The translations under genes and the position numbers were made by a program. Below are positions 18,271-28,271 of a stretch of DNA of 64,000 bases, in pieces. Positions within the stretch are counted from its first letter, which is position 1, and the number at the start of each line of letters is the position of its first letter. The notes beneath the pieces are model-generated. The model was not told the DNA's origin. It was given only the letters and a program-made list of their open reading frames with translations, and made no database searches. Source of the DNA: an uncultured Gammaproteobacteria bacterium (GTDB lineage: Bacteria; Pseudomonadota; Gammaproteobacteria; JAADHQ01); contig CAMYJD010000001.1 of the NCBI GenBank assembly GCA_947258655.1, forward strand, positions 229,094 through 293,093. The letters are read 5' to 3'.

Positions 18271-19044
18271 CTAGCGCACCAGGATCAACAAACAGGAGAG
18301 CACATCCAACAATCTGCGTACTTCACCTCCCTGTTTCAGTAATATATTTTCAAGCGGCAATATAACCAGACCGGGTGAATGGGCCTTGACCACGTTTATA
18401 ATATTTATGATATTATATTCGTCTACATGCAGGCATTTGACCTGGTATTTGCCTGGTGGTAACTGCTCCAGCACTTCGTCCTCTTTAGATTGACTGGTGG
18501 TCAACACCAGTAACGGCCTCATCGCAGCCTCGGCATTCATCGACTTGATAACCCTGACGGCCCTGTGTGCCTGCAATGATCCATCATAAAACAATACAAC
18601 AGGACGGCTTCTGTCTGTTGATACGGTACGATCCCTGTCTTCTGTCAGGCGTTTTTTAGGTGTCATCAGGATCAATTGATAATCTTCAGACTCCCTGATG
18701 ACGGATTCCAGGCGTGGTCCCCTGACCGTACGGAATGAACAGCCTACATGGGATAATTCTGACATTTCCTCCAGCACCTGACGCATCTGTGCTGCAACAG
18801 CATTCAGATTGCGTTCTATTGAACGGCTACTCAAATCGCGTGACAGCGCCGTGTTTAAGGTAATTTCCCGCGTAAACGGTAAATTCGCCAGCTGCAGTAA
18901 TTCTGTATCCTCGATAAACAGACCACACAAATTCGCCTGCAACCGTGAAGCGAGTATAACAGCGGTCTCCATGATGGATATATTGAATCCCCCGCAATCC
19001 ACGCTGATGATTATGCGCTCGATATTATGATTTGTATCATTCAT
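18271..19044 (-). CDS. UspA-like universal stress protein, tandem-domain
   Basis: A 257-residue protein with the start pattern of a universal stress protein (ERIIISVDCGGFNISIMETAV), an alternation of hydrophobic strands and helices, and a second half beginning RPVVLFYDGSLQAHRAVR, so probably two Usp-type domains. The canonical ATP-binding G-2x-G-9x-G(S/T) motif is not evident, so nucleotide binding is uncertain. The ATG at 19044 overlaps the end of the upstream Lon-family gene by 8 nt; a GTG four codons earlier is possible. Translational coupling to the protease gene suggests a regulatory or adaptor role in the same stress response. Confidence 0.65.
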   Translation of the reverse strand: MNDTNHNIERIIISVDCGGFNISIMETAVILASRLQANLCGLFIEDTELLQLANLPFTREITLNTALSRDLSSRSIERNLNAVAAQMRQVLEEMSELSHVGCSFRTVRGPRLESVIRESEDYQLILMTPKKRLTEDRDRTVSTDRSRPVVLFYDGSLQAHRAVRVIKSMNAEAAMRPLLVLTTSQSKEDEVLEQLPPGKYQVKCLHVDEYNIINIINVVKAHSPGLVILPLENILLKQGGEVRRLLDVLSCLLILVR

Positions 19045-21469
19045 TTTCAACTTCACGTTCGTCGGATTTCATCGTACTTGAGTATTCCCTGCGTTTTCTT
19101 GTCAATTCCTCAAGACGATTCTGCACCCTGCCATTGATAGTCACGGCTGGATATTTGCCTTGTTCATCCGCAGCTCCCGCGCTCAAACCTGTCAGTATCT
19201 CCATCGCATCGTCAATCGTATCTATGGCGTAAATAGAAAACTGCTGCTGGCGTACTGCATCGACTACATCATTACGCAACATAAGATGCGTGATATTTGA
19301 ACGTGGTATAATCACACCCTGCTCTCCATTCAGGCCACGCGCCGAACAGATATCAAAAAAGCCTTCCACCTTCTCATTGACGCCACCAATCGCCTGAATC
19401 TGCCCTAACTGGTTGACAGAGCCTGTGATTGCCAGTGATTGTGCCAGTGGGATCTCTGCAAGCGCCGATAATAATGCACACAACTCTGCCGCAGAGGCAC
19501 TGTCACCTTCGACCTGCGCATAGGATTGTTCGAATACGAGACTTGCCGACAATGAAAGTGGCTGTTCTCTGGCATAGCGACCTGCGAGGTAGGATGACAA
19601 TATAAGCACACCCTTGGAATGAATCGCACCTCCCAGTTTAACTTCTCGCTCAATATCGATAACCTTGCCCGAACCCAGTCTCGCGGTTGCTGTCACGCGT
19701 GAAGGGCGCCCGAATGCATAGTCACCCAGCTGAATGACTGTCAACGCATTGATCTGAGCAACCTTGCTACCATCTGTTTCCAGCAGGTATATATCCCGCA
19801 GTACCTGCTCATGCATGCGTTCGCGAAGCTGATCGAGACGTTGTATACGTGTATCGATCGCCTTCTGAACATCATCACTGCAGATCACATCATGATCCTG
19901 CTCGGAAGCCCAGTAGTCTGCTTCGCGCATCAGATCGAGCAGGTTTCCCATATGCAGGGAAAGTTTTTCACTATCTTCGGCTTTCCTTGCACACTCCTCG
20001 ATAATACGTGCTACACCAGCGCCATCGATCGGTTTCAGCTCGTTCTCGTGTTGTAAACTCGCAATCCATTTTGCATAAAGTGTTGTACTCTCAGGACTAC
20101 GATCGAAATCTTCGGCAAAATCTGCGGCAACCTTGAACAACTGGTTAAATTCCGGATCATATTCCTTGAGTAGATAATAAAGCAGGCGATCTCCAGTTAG
20201 CACAACCTTGACATCTATCGGTATCGGCTCCGGTTCCAGAGATATCGTACTGACAATACTCAACATCTGCTCCATGGACTCGATCCGTACTTCATGTGCA
20301 CGTAAGGCCCTTTTCAGCCCTTCCCATGCAAAAGGTGACAACAGGATCTTTCTTACATCCATGACCAGGTAACCGCCATTCGCACGATGCAATGCCCCGG
20401 CCTTGATCAGGGTGAAATTGGTAAGTAATGTACCCAATTGCGCCATATGCTCTATACGACCCATCAGATTATGGTAGCTGGGATTATCCTCGTAGATGAC
20501 GGGTGCACCGGTGACATTGCTGTTATCGACAAGCACATTGACCTGATACTGCATGATAAGACCCGACAATTGCTTGTTCTCTTCGAGCGGTTGCTCAGCA
20601 CTACCATGTTTTCTGAATTCATCGACATTATCAATAATGTTATCATTAACTGCATCAATGAATTTCAGCACTTGCGGGAAATCATGATACCTGTTTTGCA
20701 GATCGGCGATAAACTGATCCACTGTCATCTGAGAAATTTCCCGATTGAGCTCCTTAACCCTGGCCCTGCTTTCCTTGGCCCAGACAGGTATCTGGCGGAT
20801 GGCCTTCCTTATTTCCTCTTCTATTTCAGTTGTTTGTTTTCTGATTTCTTCCTGCTCTGCTTCGGGTAGTTTCTCAAACTCTTCTGGTGATAATATTTTA
20901 TCTTTGCGCCTTGGACCAATGGTATAGCCGCCGGGTGTACGCATCAGTACGATATCTTTTTCAGCTGCCTTTTCGCTTATTTTCGCAAAAACATTTTCCT
21001 CCTTCGCGTTAAGCTCATCATTGATCTCCTGCACACGTGCCCTGTATTCATCACCTTCGAATGCAGCCGGTATCGCCACCAACAGGTCGTCAATCAGCTG
21101 CTCCATGTCATCACGCAGTTTGTTGGCGAATCCGGCCGGCAGCTTCATCGCTATGGGCTTATGGTAATGCTCGAAATTATTGACATAACACCAGTCGCTG
21201 GGGACTGGAGAATCTTTCACCTTGGAGTCAAGCAGGCGTTTGACCATGGTATGTTTACCAAGACCTGTCGAGCCCGCTACATACAGATTATAGCCATCAT
21301 GTTGTATGCCGATACCAAATTTCAGTGCCTCCAAAGCACGTGGTTGGCCGATGCTCTCAACCATGACACCCAAATCTTCAGTCGTTTTAAACCCAAAAGT
21401 GGATACATCACAGGCATGGTAGAGTTGTTCCGGTGTCAATGTATAATTATTCTTGTTTACAGTATCCAT
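19037..21469 (-). CDS. Lon-like ATP-dependent serine protease (COG1067 type)
   Basis: An 810-residue protein. It lacks the LonA N-terminal domain and starts directly with an AAA+ module (Walker A AGSTGLGKHT near residue 72) containing a long charged, coiled-coil insertion (about residues 140-270). The C-terminal Lon proteolytic domain shows the Ser of VEGDSASAAE and the Lys of GGVNEKVEGF, the Ser-Lys dyad. Unlike archaeal LonB, no transmembrane helices are evident, so it should be a soluble proteobacterial COG1067 enzyme. The following gene encodes a Usp-like protein that overlaps it, implying one operon for stress-related proteolysis. Confidence 0.92.
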   Translation of the reverse strand: MDTVNKNNYTLTPEQLYHACDVSTFGFKTTEDLGVMVESIGQPRALEALKFGIGIQHDGYNLYVAGSTGLGKHTMVKRLLDSKVKDSPVPSDWCYVNNFEHYHKPIAMKLPAGFANKLRDDMEQLIDDLLVAIPAAFEGDEYRARVQEINDELNAKEENVFAKISEKAAEKDIVLMRTPGGYTIGPRRKDKILSPEEFEKLPEAEQEEIRKQTTEIEEEIRKAIRQIPVWAKESRARVKELNREISQMTVDQFIADLQNRYHDFPQVLKFIDAVNDNIIDNVDEFRKHGSAEQPLEENKQLSGLIMQYQVNVLVDNSNVTGAPVIYEDNPSYHNLMGRIEHMAQLGTLLTNFTLIKAGALHRANGGYLVMDVRKILLSPFAWEGLKRALRAHEVRIESMEQMLSIVSTISLEPEPIPIDVKVVLTGDRLLYYLLKEYDPEFNQLFKVAADFAEDFDRSPESTTLYAKWIASLQHENELKPIDGAGVARIIEECARKAEDSEKLSLHMGNLLDLMREADYWASEQDHDVICSDDVQKAIDTRIQRLDQLRERMHEQVLRDIYLLETDGSKVAQINALTVIQLGDYAFGRPSRVTATARLGSGKVIDIEREVKLGGAIHSKGVLILSSYLAGRYAREQPLSLSASLVFEQSYAQVEGDSASAAELCALLSALAEIPLAQSLAITGSVNQLGQIQAIGGVNEKVEGFFDICSARGLNGEQGVIIPRSNITHLMLRNDVVDAVRQQQFSIYAIDTIDDAMEILTGLSAGAADEQGKYPAVTINGRVQNRLEELTRKRREYSSTMKSDEREVENE

Positions 21470-21565
21470 ATCTCATCTTTTTGTTTATCGAATTACGTCT
21501 AAACATGCAGTATTCCACTATTTTATCTGACACTCGTCAACAACTATGTGAAAGTATCATGATGG

Positions 21566-22321
21566 TCAGGGCCGCTTGCTCTTTTCGATCAGGGTGTCGA
21601 CCAGATCCATGGGTAGCGGGAAAACGATCGTATTGCTACGCTCGCCTGCGATTTCTGTCAGCGTTTGCAGATAACGCAACTGTAATGCCTGCGATTGTTG
21701 GGAAAGGGTTTTGGCTGCTTCAAGTAACTTGACCGAGGCCTGCATTTCACCTTCAGCATGAATAACCTTGGCGCGCCGCGCACGTTCAGCCTCTGCCTGC
21801 TTGGCAATCGCCCGAACCATACTTTCATCCAGGTCAACGTGTTTGATTTCGACATTACTGACCTTGATACCCCAGGCATCGGTCTGTTTGTCGAGTATAT
21901 TCTGCACATCAATATTCAGACGTTCCCGTTCGGACAACATCTCATCCAGTTCATGCTGACCCAGTACCGAGCGCAACGTTGTCTGTGCGAGCTGACTGGT
22001 CGCCATGTAATAGTTTTCTACCTGGATAATGGATTTCTCCGGATCTATGACACGGAAATACACCACCGCATTGACCTTGACAGATACGTTATCACGAGAG
22101 ATGACATCCTGACTCGGAACATCCATAACGACAGTTCGCAAATCCACCCTGACCATCTGCTGGATGAACGGGATAATGATTATGAAACCGGGGCCCTTCA
22201 CTTTCCAGAAACGGCCGAGCAGGAAAACGACGCCGCGCTCGTATTCCCTCAGTATCTTGATGGCACTGAAAAGAAAAAGTGCAACAAATGTTACTACTAT
22301 ATAAAGCGTATATAGTGTCAT
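21566..22321 (-). CDS. Slipin (SPFH/Band 7 stomatin-like protein)
   Basis: A 251-residue protein with an N-terminal membrane hairpin (about residues 3-22) and an SPFH domain with the family signature [13 protein letters not shown] and the conserved [17 protein letters not shown] segment. The C-terminal region is a charged coiled coil ([20 protein letters not shown]). Such slipins oligomerise into membrane microdomain scaffolds and are nearly always coupled to NfeD-type proteins. The ATG overlaps the stop of the nfeD gene as ATGA and is preceded by AGGAG, confirming translational coupling. Confidence 0.93.
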   Translation of the reverse strand: MTLYTLYIVVTFVALFLFSAIKILREYERGVVFLLGRFWKVKGPGFIIIIPFIQQMVRVDLRTVVMDVPSQDVISRDNVSVKVNAVVYFRVIDPEKSIIQVENYYMATSQLAQTTLRSVLGQHELDEMLSERERLNIDVQNILDKQTDAWGIKVSNVEIKHVDLDESMVRAIAKQAEAERARRAKVIHAEGEMQASVKLLEAAKTLSQQSQALQLRYLQTLTEIAGERSNTIVFPLPMDLVDTLIEKSKRP

Positions 22322-23682
22322 TGTTCTTGCTCCTGTGTGTATTTACTGAACGGCTTGACGTGCAGGATCAATCCCTTGATACCGACAACCTCTACTGCCT
22401 GGTCTTTCTGCAAGGGACTATCGCTGGCTGCGCGCCAGGTTTCTCCATGCACAGCTACACGTCCTTCATGTTCGAAGTCCTGCAATACCACGGCCTCGCT
22501 ACCCACCAGTTCTTCGTGGCCGCTGACAACCGGTCTGCGCCTGGCCTTGATCGCCATCCCAACTACGAAAATAAACAATAACGCACTACTGATGGTAAAT
22601 GTAATAATGACCGACAGATCAACACCAAAACCGGGCACATCGGTATCCATCAAGATAATGGATCCGATGACAAATGCAACGGTCCCGCCGATGCCTAAAA
22701 TACCAAAGCTCGGCTGAAAGGCCTCTCCGATCATCAGTGCGACACCCAACAGGATCAGGCCCATACCGGCATAGTTTATCGGTAACAACTGGAACGAATA
22801 CATTGCCAATAACAAGGCGATGGCCCCGATCGTCCCCGGCACAATAGCACCCGGATTGGAGAATTCAAGGATCAGTCCATAAATACCCATCAACATCAGG
22901 ATATAGGCTACATTCGGATTGGTGATGACACTAAGCAATCGGCTGCGCCAGTCCGGGTCAATCTCGCGGATGGCCAGTCCTGTGGTATTCAAGGTTCGTT
23001 CACGACCCTGAACCATGACCTTACGGCCATTGATCTGTGTCAGCAGGTCAGCCATACCGCTGGCAACAATATCGATGACATTGAGCTTAAGGGCTTCATT
23101 AGCCTGTAGACTGGCGGCCTCGCGCACGGCTTTTTCGGCCCATTCCTGGTTACGTCCCCGTAATTCAGCGAGGCCACGAATATAGGCCACTGCATCATTG
23201 ATGATCTTTTTTTGCATAGGATCCTTATTCGCTACCTTGTCTTTTTCATCCTTGCCACTGATGTCGGGTGGCGATATCCCACCGACCTTGACCGGTGTGG
23301 CAGCACCGAGGTTGGTGCCCGGGGCCATCGCCGCAACATGGCTGGCATAAAGGATATAGGTCCCTGCGCTCGCGGCACGTGATCCGCTCGGGGCAACATA
23401 GGTCACGACAGGTACAGATGAATTGATAATATTCTTGATAATCCCGCGCATGGCAGAATCAAGCCCCCCGGGCGTATCCATACGAATTATGACGAGTTCT
23501 GCCTGTTGCTGATCCGCCTTTTCCAGAGAGCGCACAATATAATCCTCGGTTGCAGGACCAATGGCATCATTCACAAGCAGGCGTATGGCAATCCGCTCTC
23601 CGCTTTCTGCTGTCAATACAGGCGACAACAGGCAAGATACAAGCAGCATTGAAATAATCGCGAATAGCCTTGTCGTTACCAT
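22318..23682 (-). CDS. NfeD1-type membrane-bound ClpP-class serine protease
   Basis: A 454-residue protein, starting at the ATG at 23682 where AGGGA is well placed. Signal peptide to about residue 25, then a ClpP/crotonase-fold protease domain: [23 protein letters not shown] (Ser nucleophile in ASAGTY) and a downstream Lys. Four or five transmembrane helices follow (about residues 240-370) and a C-terminal OB-fold NfeD domain ([20 protein letters not shown]). Related archaeal proteins cleave the C-terminus of the partner stomatin. The slipin gene follows with a 4-nt overlap, giving the classic protease-scaffold pair of membrane quality control. Confidence 0.93.
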   Translation of the reverse strand: MVTTRLFAIISMLLVSCLLSPVLTAESGERIAIRLLVNDAIGPATEDYIVRSLEKADQQQAELVIIRMDTPGGLDSAMRGIIKNIINSSVPVVTYVAPSGSRAASAGTYILYASHVAAMAPGTNLGAATPVKVGGISPPDISGKDEKDKVANKDPMQKKIINDAVAYIRGLAELRGRNQEWAEKAVREAASLQANEALKLNVIDIVASGMADLLTQINGRKVMVQGRERTLNTTGLAIREIDPDWRSRLLSVITNPNVAYILMLMGIYGLILEFSNPGAIVPGTIGAIALLLAMYSFQLLPINYAGMGLILLGVALMIGEAFQPSFGILGIGGTVAFVIGSIILMDTDVPGFGVDLSVIITFTISSALLFIFVVGMAIKARRRPVVSGHEELVGSEAVVLQDFEHEGRVAVHGETWRAASDSPLQKDQAVEVVGIKGLILHVKPFSKYTQEQEQ

Positions 23683-23795
23683 AAAAAATGATTCCCTGAA
23701 TAACAATGTAAGCATAGACAATGTACCGTATAGTTGCGAGACATGTCACCGTTTATAATTCCATGTTTTCCTTATACTGGATAATGACTTTAAAA

Positions 23796-23812
23796 TTGAT
23801 GATATAAATCAA
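23796..23812. promoter_or_regulatory. Dyad upstream of the amino-acid dehydrogenase gene
   Basis: TTGAT (23796-23800) and ATCAA (23808-23812) form a dyad resembling an FNR/CRP-type half-site pair, but the spacer is 7 nt rather than the 4 nt of FNR boxes. It lies 133 nt before the ATG at 23945, in a divergent intergenic region. Weak candidate operator. Confidence 0.2.
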
Positions 23813-23944
23813 TACTCTTTATTATTCTTTGTACTAATATTTGTAATATAGTTGCATTTATGTGGCAAATATTCATACATGCTGCAGTTATGTCATGTTT
23901 TAATATTATTAGCAGACGTGCTATTTCAGATACGGAGAGCATCA

Positions 23945-25078
23945 ATGGAAGACATGTTCAGTTATAGCGATGAATTGGGTCCGCTAAAGGTCATTCATGT
24001 TCATGAACCTTCCGTTAACCTGAAGGCTGTCCTGGTTATCGACAATATCGCCAAGGGTCCTTCCATCGGTGGCGTACGTATGGCAGCCGATGTCAGCACT
24101 GAGGAATGTATACGCCTGGCCAGGGCCATGACCTTCAAGAATGCCGCCGCCGGGCTCCCCCATGGCGGTGGTAAAGCCGTACTCTATGGCGATCCAAAAA
24201 TGCCCAGGGAAGAGAAGGAGCGCCTGATCAGGGCCCTCGCCAATGCACTGCGCAATGAGGAAACCTATATCTTTGCACCGGATATGGGAACCGATGAGGA
24301 ATGCATGGCCTGGGTCAGGGATGAAATCGGGCGCGTGGTCGCATTACCGCGTGAAATAGGCGGCATACCGCTTGATGAAATCGGTGCAACCGGCTGGGGA
24401 TTGAGCCATGTAGTCGACGTAGCCTTGCAGCATTGTGATTTTGAACTGCAGGGCGCGCGCCTGGTCGTACAGGGTTTTGGTGCCGTCGGCATGCACGTAG
24501 CACGCTTTCTTACCGCCAAAGGCGCCATTCTCGTCGGCGTAGCCGACTCGCGTGGCGCCATTCATAATGCAAATGGCATCGATGTCGATATATTATGCGA
24601 GATCAAAAAGGACGGCAAATGTGTCAGCGAATATGCCGATGCTGTAACAATGGAGCGTGATGATGTCATTGGTGTGGAATGTGATATCTGGATACCGGCG
24701 GCCAGACCCGATGTGGTCAACAAGGAAAATGTACATCGTCTGAATACCAGGCTCGTGGTTGAAGGCGCCAATATTCCATTTACGCATGATGCCGAAAAAT
24801 ACCTGCATGAAAAAGGTATTCTGTGTGTCCCCGACTTTATTGCCAATGCCGGTGGCGTCATCTGCGCGGCGATGGAATACCACGGCTCCAGCGAGGCCGC
24901 CGCATTGGCAACCATCGAGGAAAAACTTAAACGTAATACCAGCCTGGTACTGGATGCCGTCAAGCAAAAACAGGTCTTGCCGCGCGAGGCCTCGATGGAA
25001 CTCGCTGTTGAGCGCGTTAAAAAGGCCATGGGCTTCCGCCGCTATTCACTGTTCTCATCAGCACCGGGATTTACCTGA
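23945..25078 (+). CDS. Leu/Phe/Val-type amino-acid dehydrogenase
   Basis: A 377-residue member of the Glu/Leu/Phe/Val dehydrogenase superfamily. The N-terminal domain has GPSIGGVRM and HGGGKAVLYGDP, whose lysine is the catalytic one; GGGK-x-x-x-GDP is closer to leucine/valine dehydrogenases than to glutamate dehydrogenases. The length also fits. The NAD(P)-binding domain shows VVQGFGAVGMHVA with acidic VADS at the second strand end, favouring NAD. The ATG at 23945 has GGAG upstream; an in-frame extension to 23852 is unlikely. It is followed by three oxidoreductase subunits and an acyl-CoA synthetase, so it probably converts a branched-chain amino acid to the 2-oxoacid used by the next enzyme, or the reverse. 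Confidence 0.85.
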   Translation: MEDMFSYSDELGPLKVIHVHEPSVNLKAVLVIDNIAKGPSIGGVRMAADVSTEECIRLARAMTFKNAAAGLPHGGGKAVLYGDPKMPREEKERLIRALANALRNEETYIFAPDMGTDEECMAWVRDEIGRVVALPREIGGIPLDEIGATGWGLSHVVDVALQHCDFELQGARLVVQGFGAVGMHVARFLTAKGAILVGVADSRGAIHNANGIDVDILCEIKKDGKCVSEYADAVTMERDDVIGVECDIWIPAARPDVVNKENVHRLNTRLVVEGANIPFTHDAEKYLHEKGILCVPDFIANAGGVICAAMEYHGSSEAAALATIEEKLKRNTSLVLDAVKQKQVLPREASMELAVERVKKAMGFRRYSLFSSAPGFT

Positions 25079-25115
25079 TACTGATACAGTAATAATTTAG
25101 CAAATAGGAACCGTT

Positions 25116-26048
25116 ATGTACCGTATACGTTTTCATGGACGGGGTGGACAAGGCATGAAGACCGCTAGTCGCATCCTCGGTACGGCCTTCTTCCTCGAAG
25201 GCTATGAGGTCCAGGATGCGCCGCGTTATGGTGCCGAACGCCGTGGCGCGCCGATATTCGCCTATGTACGCGCCGACCATGCCGCGATCAATGAACGCGG
25301 TATTATCCAGCATCCCGACCTCGTGATTGTTGCGGATGATAGCCTCGTACCGGTAGCCGGCGCTGGCGTGGTTACCGGCATCGATGCACATACAGTGTTA
25401 CTGATCAATAGTGACGAGCCCCCCGAACTGTGGAAACAGCGTCTGAATTTCGCCGGCCAGGTATTTACGCTACCTGTCGAAACGGAAGATCGTGCCGAGT
25501 TACGCTTCATCGGCGCAACCTGTTCAGGTGCCGCGGCACGCCTGCTCGGCGTTATCACACGCGCTTCATTGAGCCAGGCAATCACAGAGGAATTACAGGC
25601 CTTGGGTGATGCCGTCGTCGACAAGAATCTGGCCAAGGCGCTAACGGCCTATGACCTGATGGAAGCACATCGCGGCTGTGTCGGTACCAGCAGCAAGGTT
25701 TCTGCTACCGACTACCAAAACCCGGCATGGGTCAATCTGCCTTTTGATGACGCCCGTATTGCTGCGCCGGCGATCCATGCCGCCGCTACCAGCGTGCAGG
25801 TCAATACCGGCTTATGGCGTACATTACGCCCCGTTATCGATTACGAACTGTGCAATAAATGCTGGTGGATATGCAGCAGTTTTTGTCCCGATGGCGCCAT
25901 TGATGTCGATGATAAGGGTGTCCCGCATATCGACTACGACCATTGCAAGGGCTGTATGGTCTGTGTTGCGCAATGTCCACCACATGCCATTGCTTCGGTG
26001 CCGGAACAGGAAGCCCAGGCACAAGATGCAGCGGGAGAAGTGACATGA
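25116..26048 (+). CDS. 2-oxoacid:acceptor oxidoreductase, fused gamma-delta subunit
   Basis: A 310-residue protein. Residues 1-190 are the pyruvate/ketoisovalerate oxidoreductase gamma domain (FHGRGGQGMKTASRIL, YGAERRGAP). Residues about 240-300 are a delta-type ferredoxin carrying two 4Fe-4S motifs. The second is standard (CKGCMVCVAQCP); the first reads CNKCWWICSSFCP, with three rather than two residues between the second and third cysteines. It passes electrons from the catalytic subunits to an external acceptor. It overlaps the alpha gene by 4 nt. The enzyme could act on pyruvate, but the neighbouring Leu-type dehydrogenase favours branched-chain 2-oxoacids (inference). Confidence 0.9.
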   Translation: MYRIRFHGRGGQGMKTASRILGTAFFLEGYEVQDAPRYGAERRGAPIFAYVRADHAAINERGIIQHPDLVIVADDSLVPVAGAGVVTGIDAHTVLLINSDEPPELWKQRLNFAGQVFTLPVETEDRAELRFIGATCSGAAARLLGVITRASLSQAITEELQALGDAVVDKNLAKALTAYDLMEAHRGCVGTSSKVSATDYQNPAWVNLPFDDARIAAPAIHAAATSVQVNTGLWRTLRPVIDYELCNKCWWICSSFCPDGAIDVDDKGVPHIDYDHCKGCMVCVAQCPPHAIASVPEQEAQAQDAAGEVT

Positions 26049-27316
26049 AACGCATGCTGTTAACCGGTAATGGTGCGGCAGCCTGGGGCGCACGTCTGGC
26101 AGCAACAGACTATATCCCTGCGTTTCCGATCACACCGCAAACCGAAATTATCGAAGCTTTGGCCAACTGGATCGATAATGGCGCAATGAATGCACGTCTG
26201 GTTACACTGGAATCCGAACATTCGATGATCACCGCAGCGGGAGCGGCCGCCGCGACTGGCGTCCGTGTATTCAGTGCGACCTCGAGCCAGGGACTGCTGT
26301 ATGCCATGGAGATGCTGTACACGGTATCGGGATGGCGTGCCCCGTTCGTACTGACCAATGTGTCGCGCGGCCTGGCTGCACCGATCACGCTGGAATCAGA
26401 CCACACCGATGTCATGGCCGCTCGTGATAGTGGCTTCCTGCAAATTCATTGCGCGACCTGCCAGGAGGTACTGGACAGTACCCTGATCGCCTATCGTCTG
26501 GCAGAAGATGCACGCGTGCGCCTGCCCGTGATTGTCAATCTGGACGGTTTTTATTTGTCCTTCACACGTGAGCCGGTACAACTCCCGGATCAGCAGATTG
26601 CAAAGGAGTTTGTCGGTCGATACGACGCAGAAAATATACGTTTTCGCGCCAGCGCACCGGTCAGTCAGGCCGTTGCCGTGCTCGGTGGTTCACCCTATTC
26701 CTACTTTCGCTATGAGACCCATCTGGCCGCACAAAATGCACTGCTCGTGTACGACGAGGTGGCAGCGGAATTTAACCAACGCTTTGGCAGACAACACAAT
26801 GCGATCGAGGAATATCGCAGCGACGATGCCGACATTTTATTTGTCATGATGGGTTCATTCGCGACCAAGGCAAAAGAAGCGGTCGACCTGTTACGTGATT
26901 CTGGCCAGGCAGTCGGTTTGTTACGCCCGCGCCTGATCAGGCCGTTCCCGACGCAATCGTTTCAACACCTGCTCGGCGGAAAAAAAGGTATCGCCGTCAT
27001 CGACCAGAACCTGTCGATGGGCATGGGCGGCGTATTGCACGCCGAACTGAGTTCGGCACTGTATGGCCACGCCAATGCGCCTGCTACCCTGGTCAGTTTT
27101 ATCGGTGGTCTGGGCGGTCGCGATATCAGTAGCGAGGAATTTTTTGAGATGGCGGCGGTTACCCGCCGTGCCGTAGACGAGGGTGTCACACCTGCACCGC
27201 GTTTACTGTATAACGAAACCGAATTACGCGAGATCAGGAAACTACAGGCCGTTGCCCAGAGCGAGCGTGAAGAACTGCACAACAGTGCTGACAAGCCCAG
27301 CGGAGAGCAGCAATGA
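26045..27316 (+). CDS. 2-oxoacid:acceptor oxidoreductase, alpha subunit
   Basis: A 423-residue protein with the POR N-terminal domain (TGNGAAAWGARLAATDYIPAFP, here residues 7-28; then PITPQTEI and LESEHSMITAAGAAAATG) followed by the transketolase-like domain II (ILFVMMGSFATKAKEAVDLL and RLIRPFP). These bind the substrate and help form the thiamine-diphosphate site with the beta subunit. The start at 26045 overlaps the gamma-delta stop as ATGA; an upstream in-frame extension inside the preceding gene is rejected. It overlaps the beta gene by 4 nt, so all subunits are made from one coupled message. Confidence 0.92.
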   Translation: MKRMLLTGNGAAAWGARLAATDYIPAFPITPQTEIIEALANWIDNGAMNARLVTLESEHSMITAAGAAAATGVRVFSATSSQGLLYAMEMLYTVSGWRAPFVLTNVSRGLAAPITLESDHTDVMAARDSGFLQIHCATCQEVLDSTLIAYRLAEDARVRLPVIVNLDGFYLSFTREPVQLPDQQIAKEFVGRYDAENIRFRASAPVSQAVAVLGGSPYSYFRYETHLAAQNALLVYDEVAAEFNQRFGRQHNAIEEYRSDDADILFVMMGSFATKAKEAVDLLRDSGQAVGLLRPRLIRPFPTQSFQHLLGGKKGIAVIDQNLSMGMGGVLHAELSSALYGHANAPATLVSFIGGLGGRDISSEEFFEMAAVTRRAVDEGVTPAPRLLYNETELREIRKLQAVAQSEREELHNSADKPSGEQQ

Positions 27317-28239
27317 CTGACACAGCCGAAACCATATTCAAACGTCTCCGCGACCTGCCATCGACACATTTACTCGGCACCGGCACACCGATGTGTGCCG
27401 GCTGTGGCGGACTCCAGGCCCTGCATCAGATCTATGACATCATCGGCGAGAAATCGGTGTTTATCAATGCCGCCGGTTGCATGACCCTGTTGTCGGTATT
27501 CCCGTTCACACCGTTTCGGGGCTCATGGTTGTATACCGCAATGGCCTCGGCACCGGCCGGCGCCCAGGGTGTACGCGATGCCCTGGATATACTGCTGCAA
27601 CAGCAACGCATAGCGGCGGAAGAGGACATGGAAGTGGTCGTACTGACCGGTGACGGCGCCGCCTATGGCATGGGTCTGTCGTCCACATCGGGAGCAATGG
27701 AACGTGATCTGGATTTCCTGTATATCTGTTATGACAATGAAGGTTATGGCAATACCGGTCAGCAATATTCCGGCGCCACACCACATGCGGCATTGACCTC
27801 TACCAGCAAGGGACCGCGTGGTTTCAGCGGTTTCAAGAAAGATCTGTTCTCGATATGGGCCGCGCATGAACCGGCCTATGTCGCCACCGTCATCGGTACC
27901 GAGCCGCTGGATCTCGCTCGTAAGATCGACAAGGCCCGCAACATGACAGGCCCGCGCATGATTATCGCCCTGGCACCGTGCCCGACCGGCTGGGACTATG
28001 ATCCGAAGCAATCCGTCGACATCGGAAAGCTGGCCGTCAGGACCGGTATCTGGCCATTGAAGGAATACGAGAACGGCAAGGTCGTGCACACGAAGATACC
28101 GAAGCAACGCAAGCCGGTTGAAGAATATCTGCAATGTCAGGGACGCTTCCGCCACCTGTTCGAACCGCAACGTAATGATGAACTGATCGATGCGCTACAG
28201 GCCAAAGTCGACAGTTATTGGCGAGACATCACCGAGTAA
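27313..28239 (+). CDS. 2-oxoacid:acceptor oxidoreductase, beta (TPP-binding) subunit
   Basis: A 308-residue thiamine-diphosphate-binding subunit. Cluster-ligating cysteines are visible in MCAGCGG, in AAGCMT and in APCPTGW, the four-cysteine set of OFOR beta subunits. The TPP/Mg motif runs from TGDGAAYGMG to DNEGYGNTGQQ, as in pyruvate and 2-oxoisovalerate ferredoxin oxidoreductases. It converts a 2-oxoacid plus CoA to acyl-CoA, CO2 and reduced ferredoxin, or the reverse. A 4-nt overlap joins it to the alpha gene; the acyl-CoA synthetase gene follows after 32 nt. Confidence 0.92.
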   Translation: MTDTAETIFKRLRDLPSTHLLGTGTPMCAGCGGLQALHQIYDIIGEKSVFINAAGCMTLLSVFPFTPFRGSWLYTAMASAPAGAQGVRDALDILLQQQRIAAEEDMEVVVLTGDGAAYGMGLSSTSGAMERDLDFLYICYDNEGYGNTGQQYSGATPHAALTSTSKGPRGFSGFKKDLFSIWAAHEPAYVATVIGTEPLDLARKIDKARNMTGPRMIIALAPCPTGWDYDPKQSVDIGKLAVRTGIWPLKEYENGKVVHTKIPKQRKPVEEYLQCQGRFRHLFEPQRNDELIDALQAKVDSYWRDITE

Positions 28240-28271
28240 TCGCAGTCAGAGCAGATGATAAAGGAAGCGAT

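Noticed and set aside
27523..28170. Minus-strand 215-codon open frame inside the oxidoreductase beta gene
   Set aside because: It is antisense to a gene with intact TPP and cysteine motifs and has no family resemblance.
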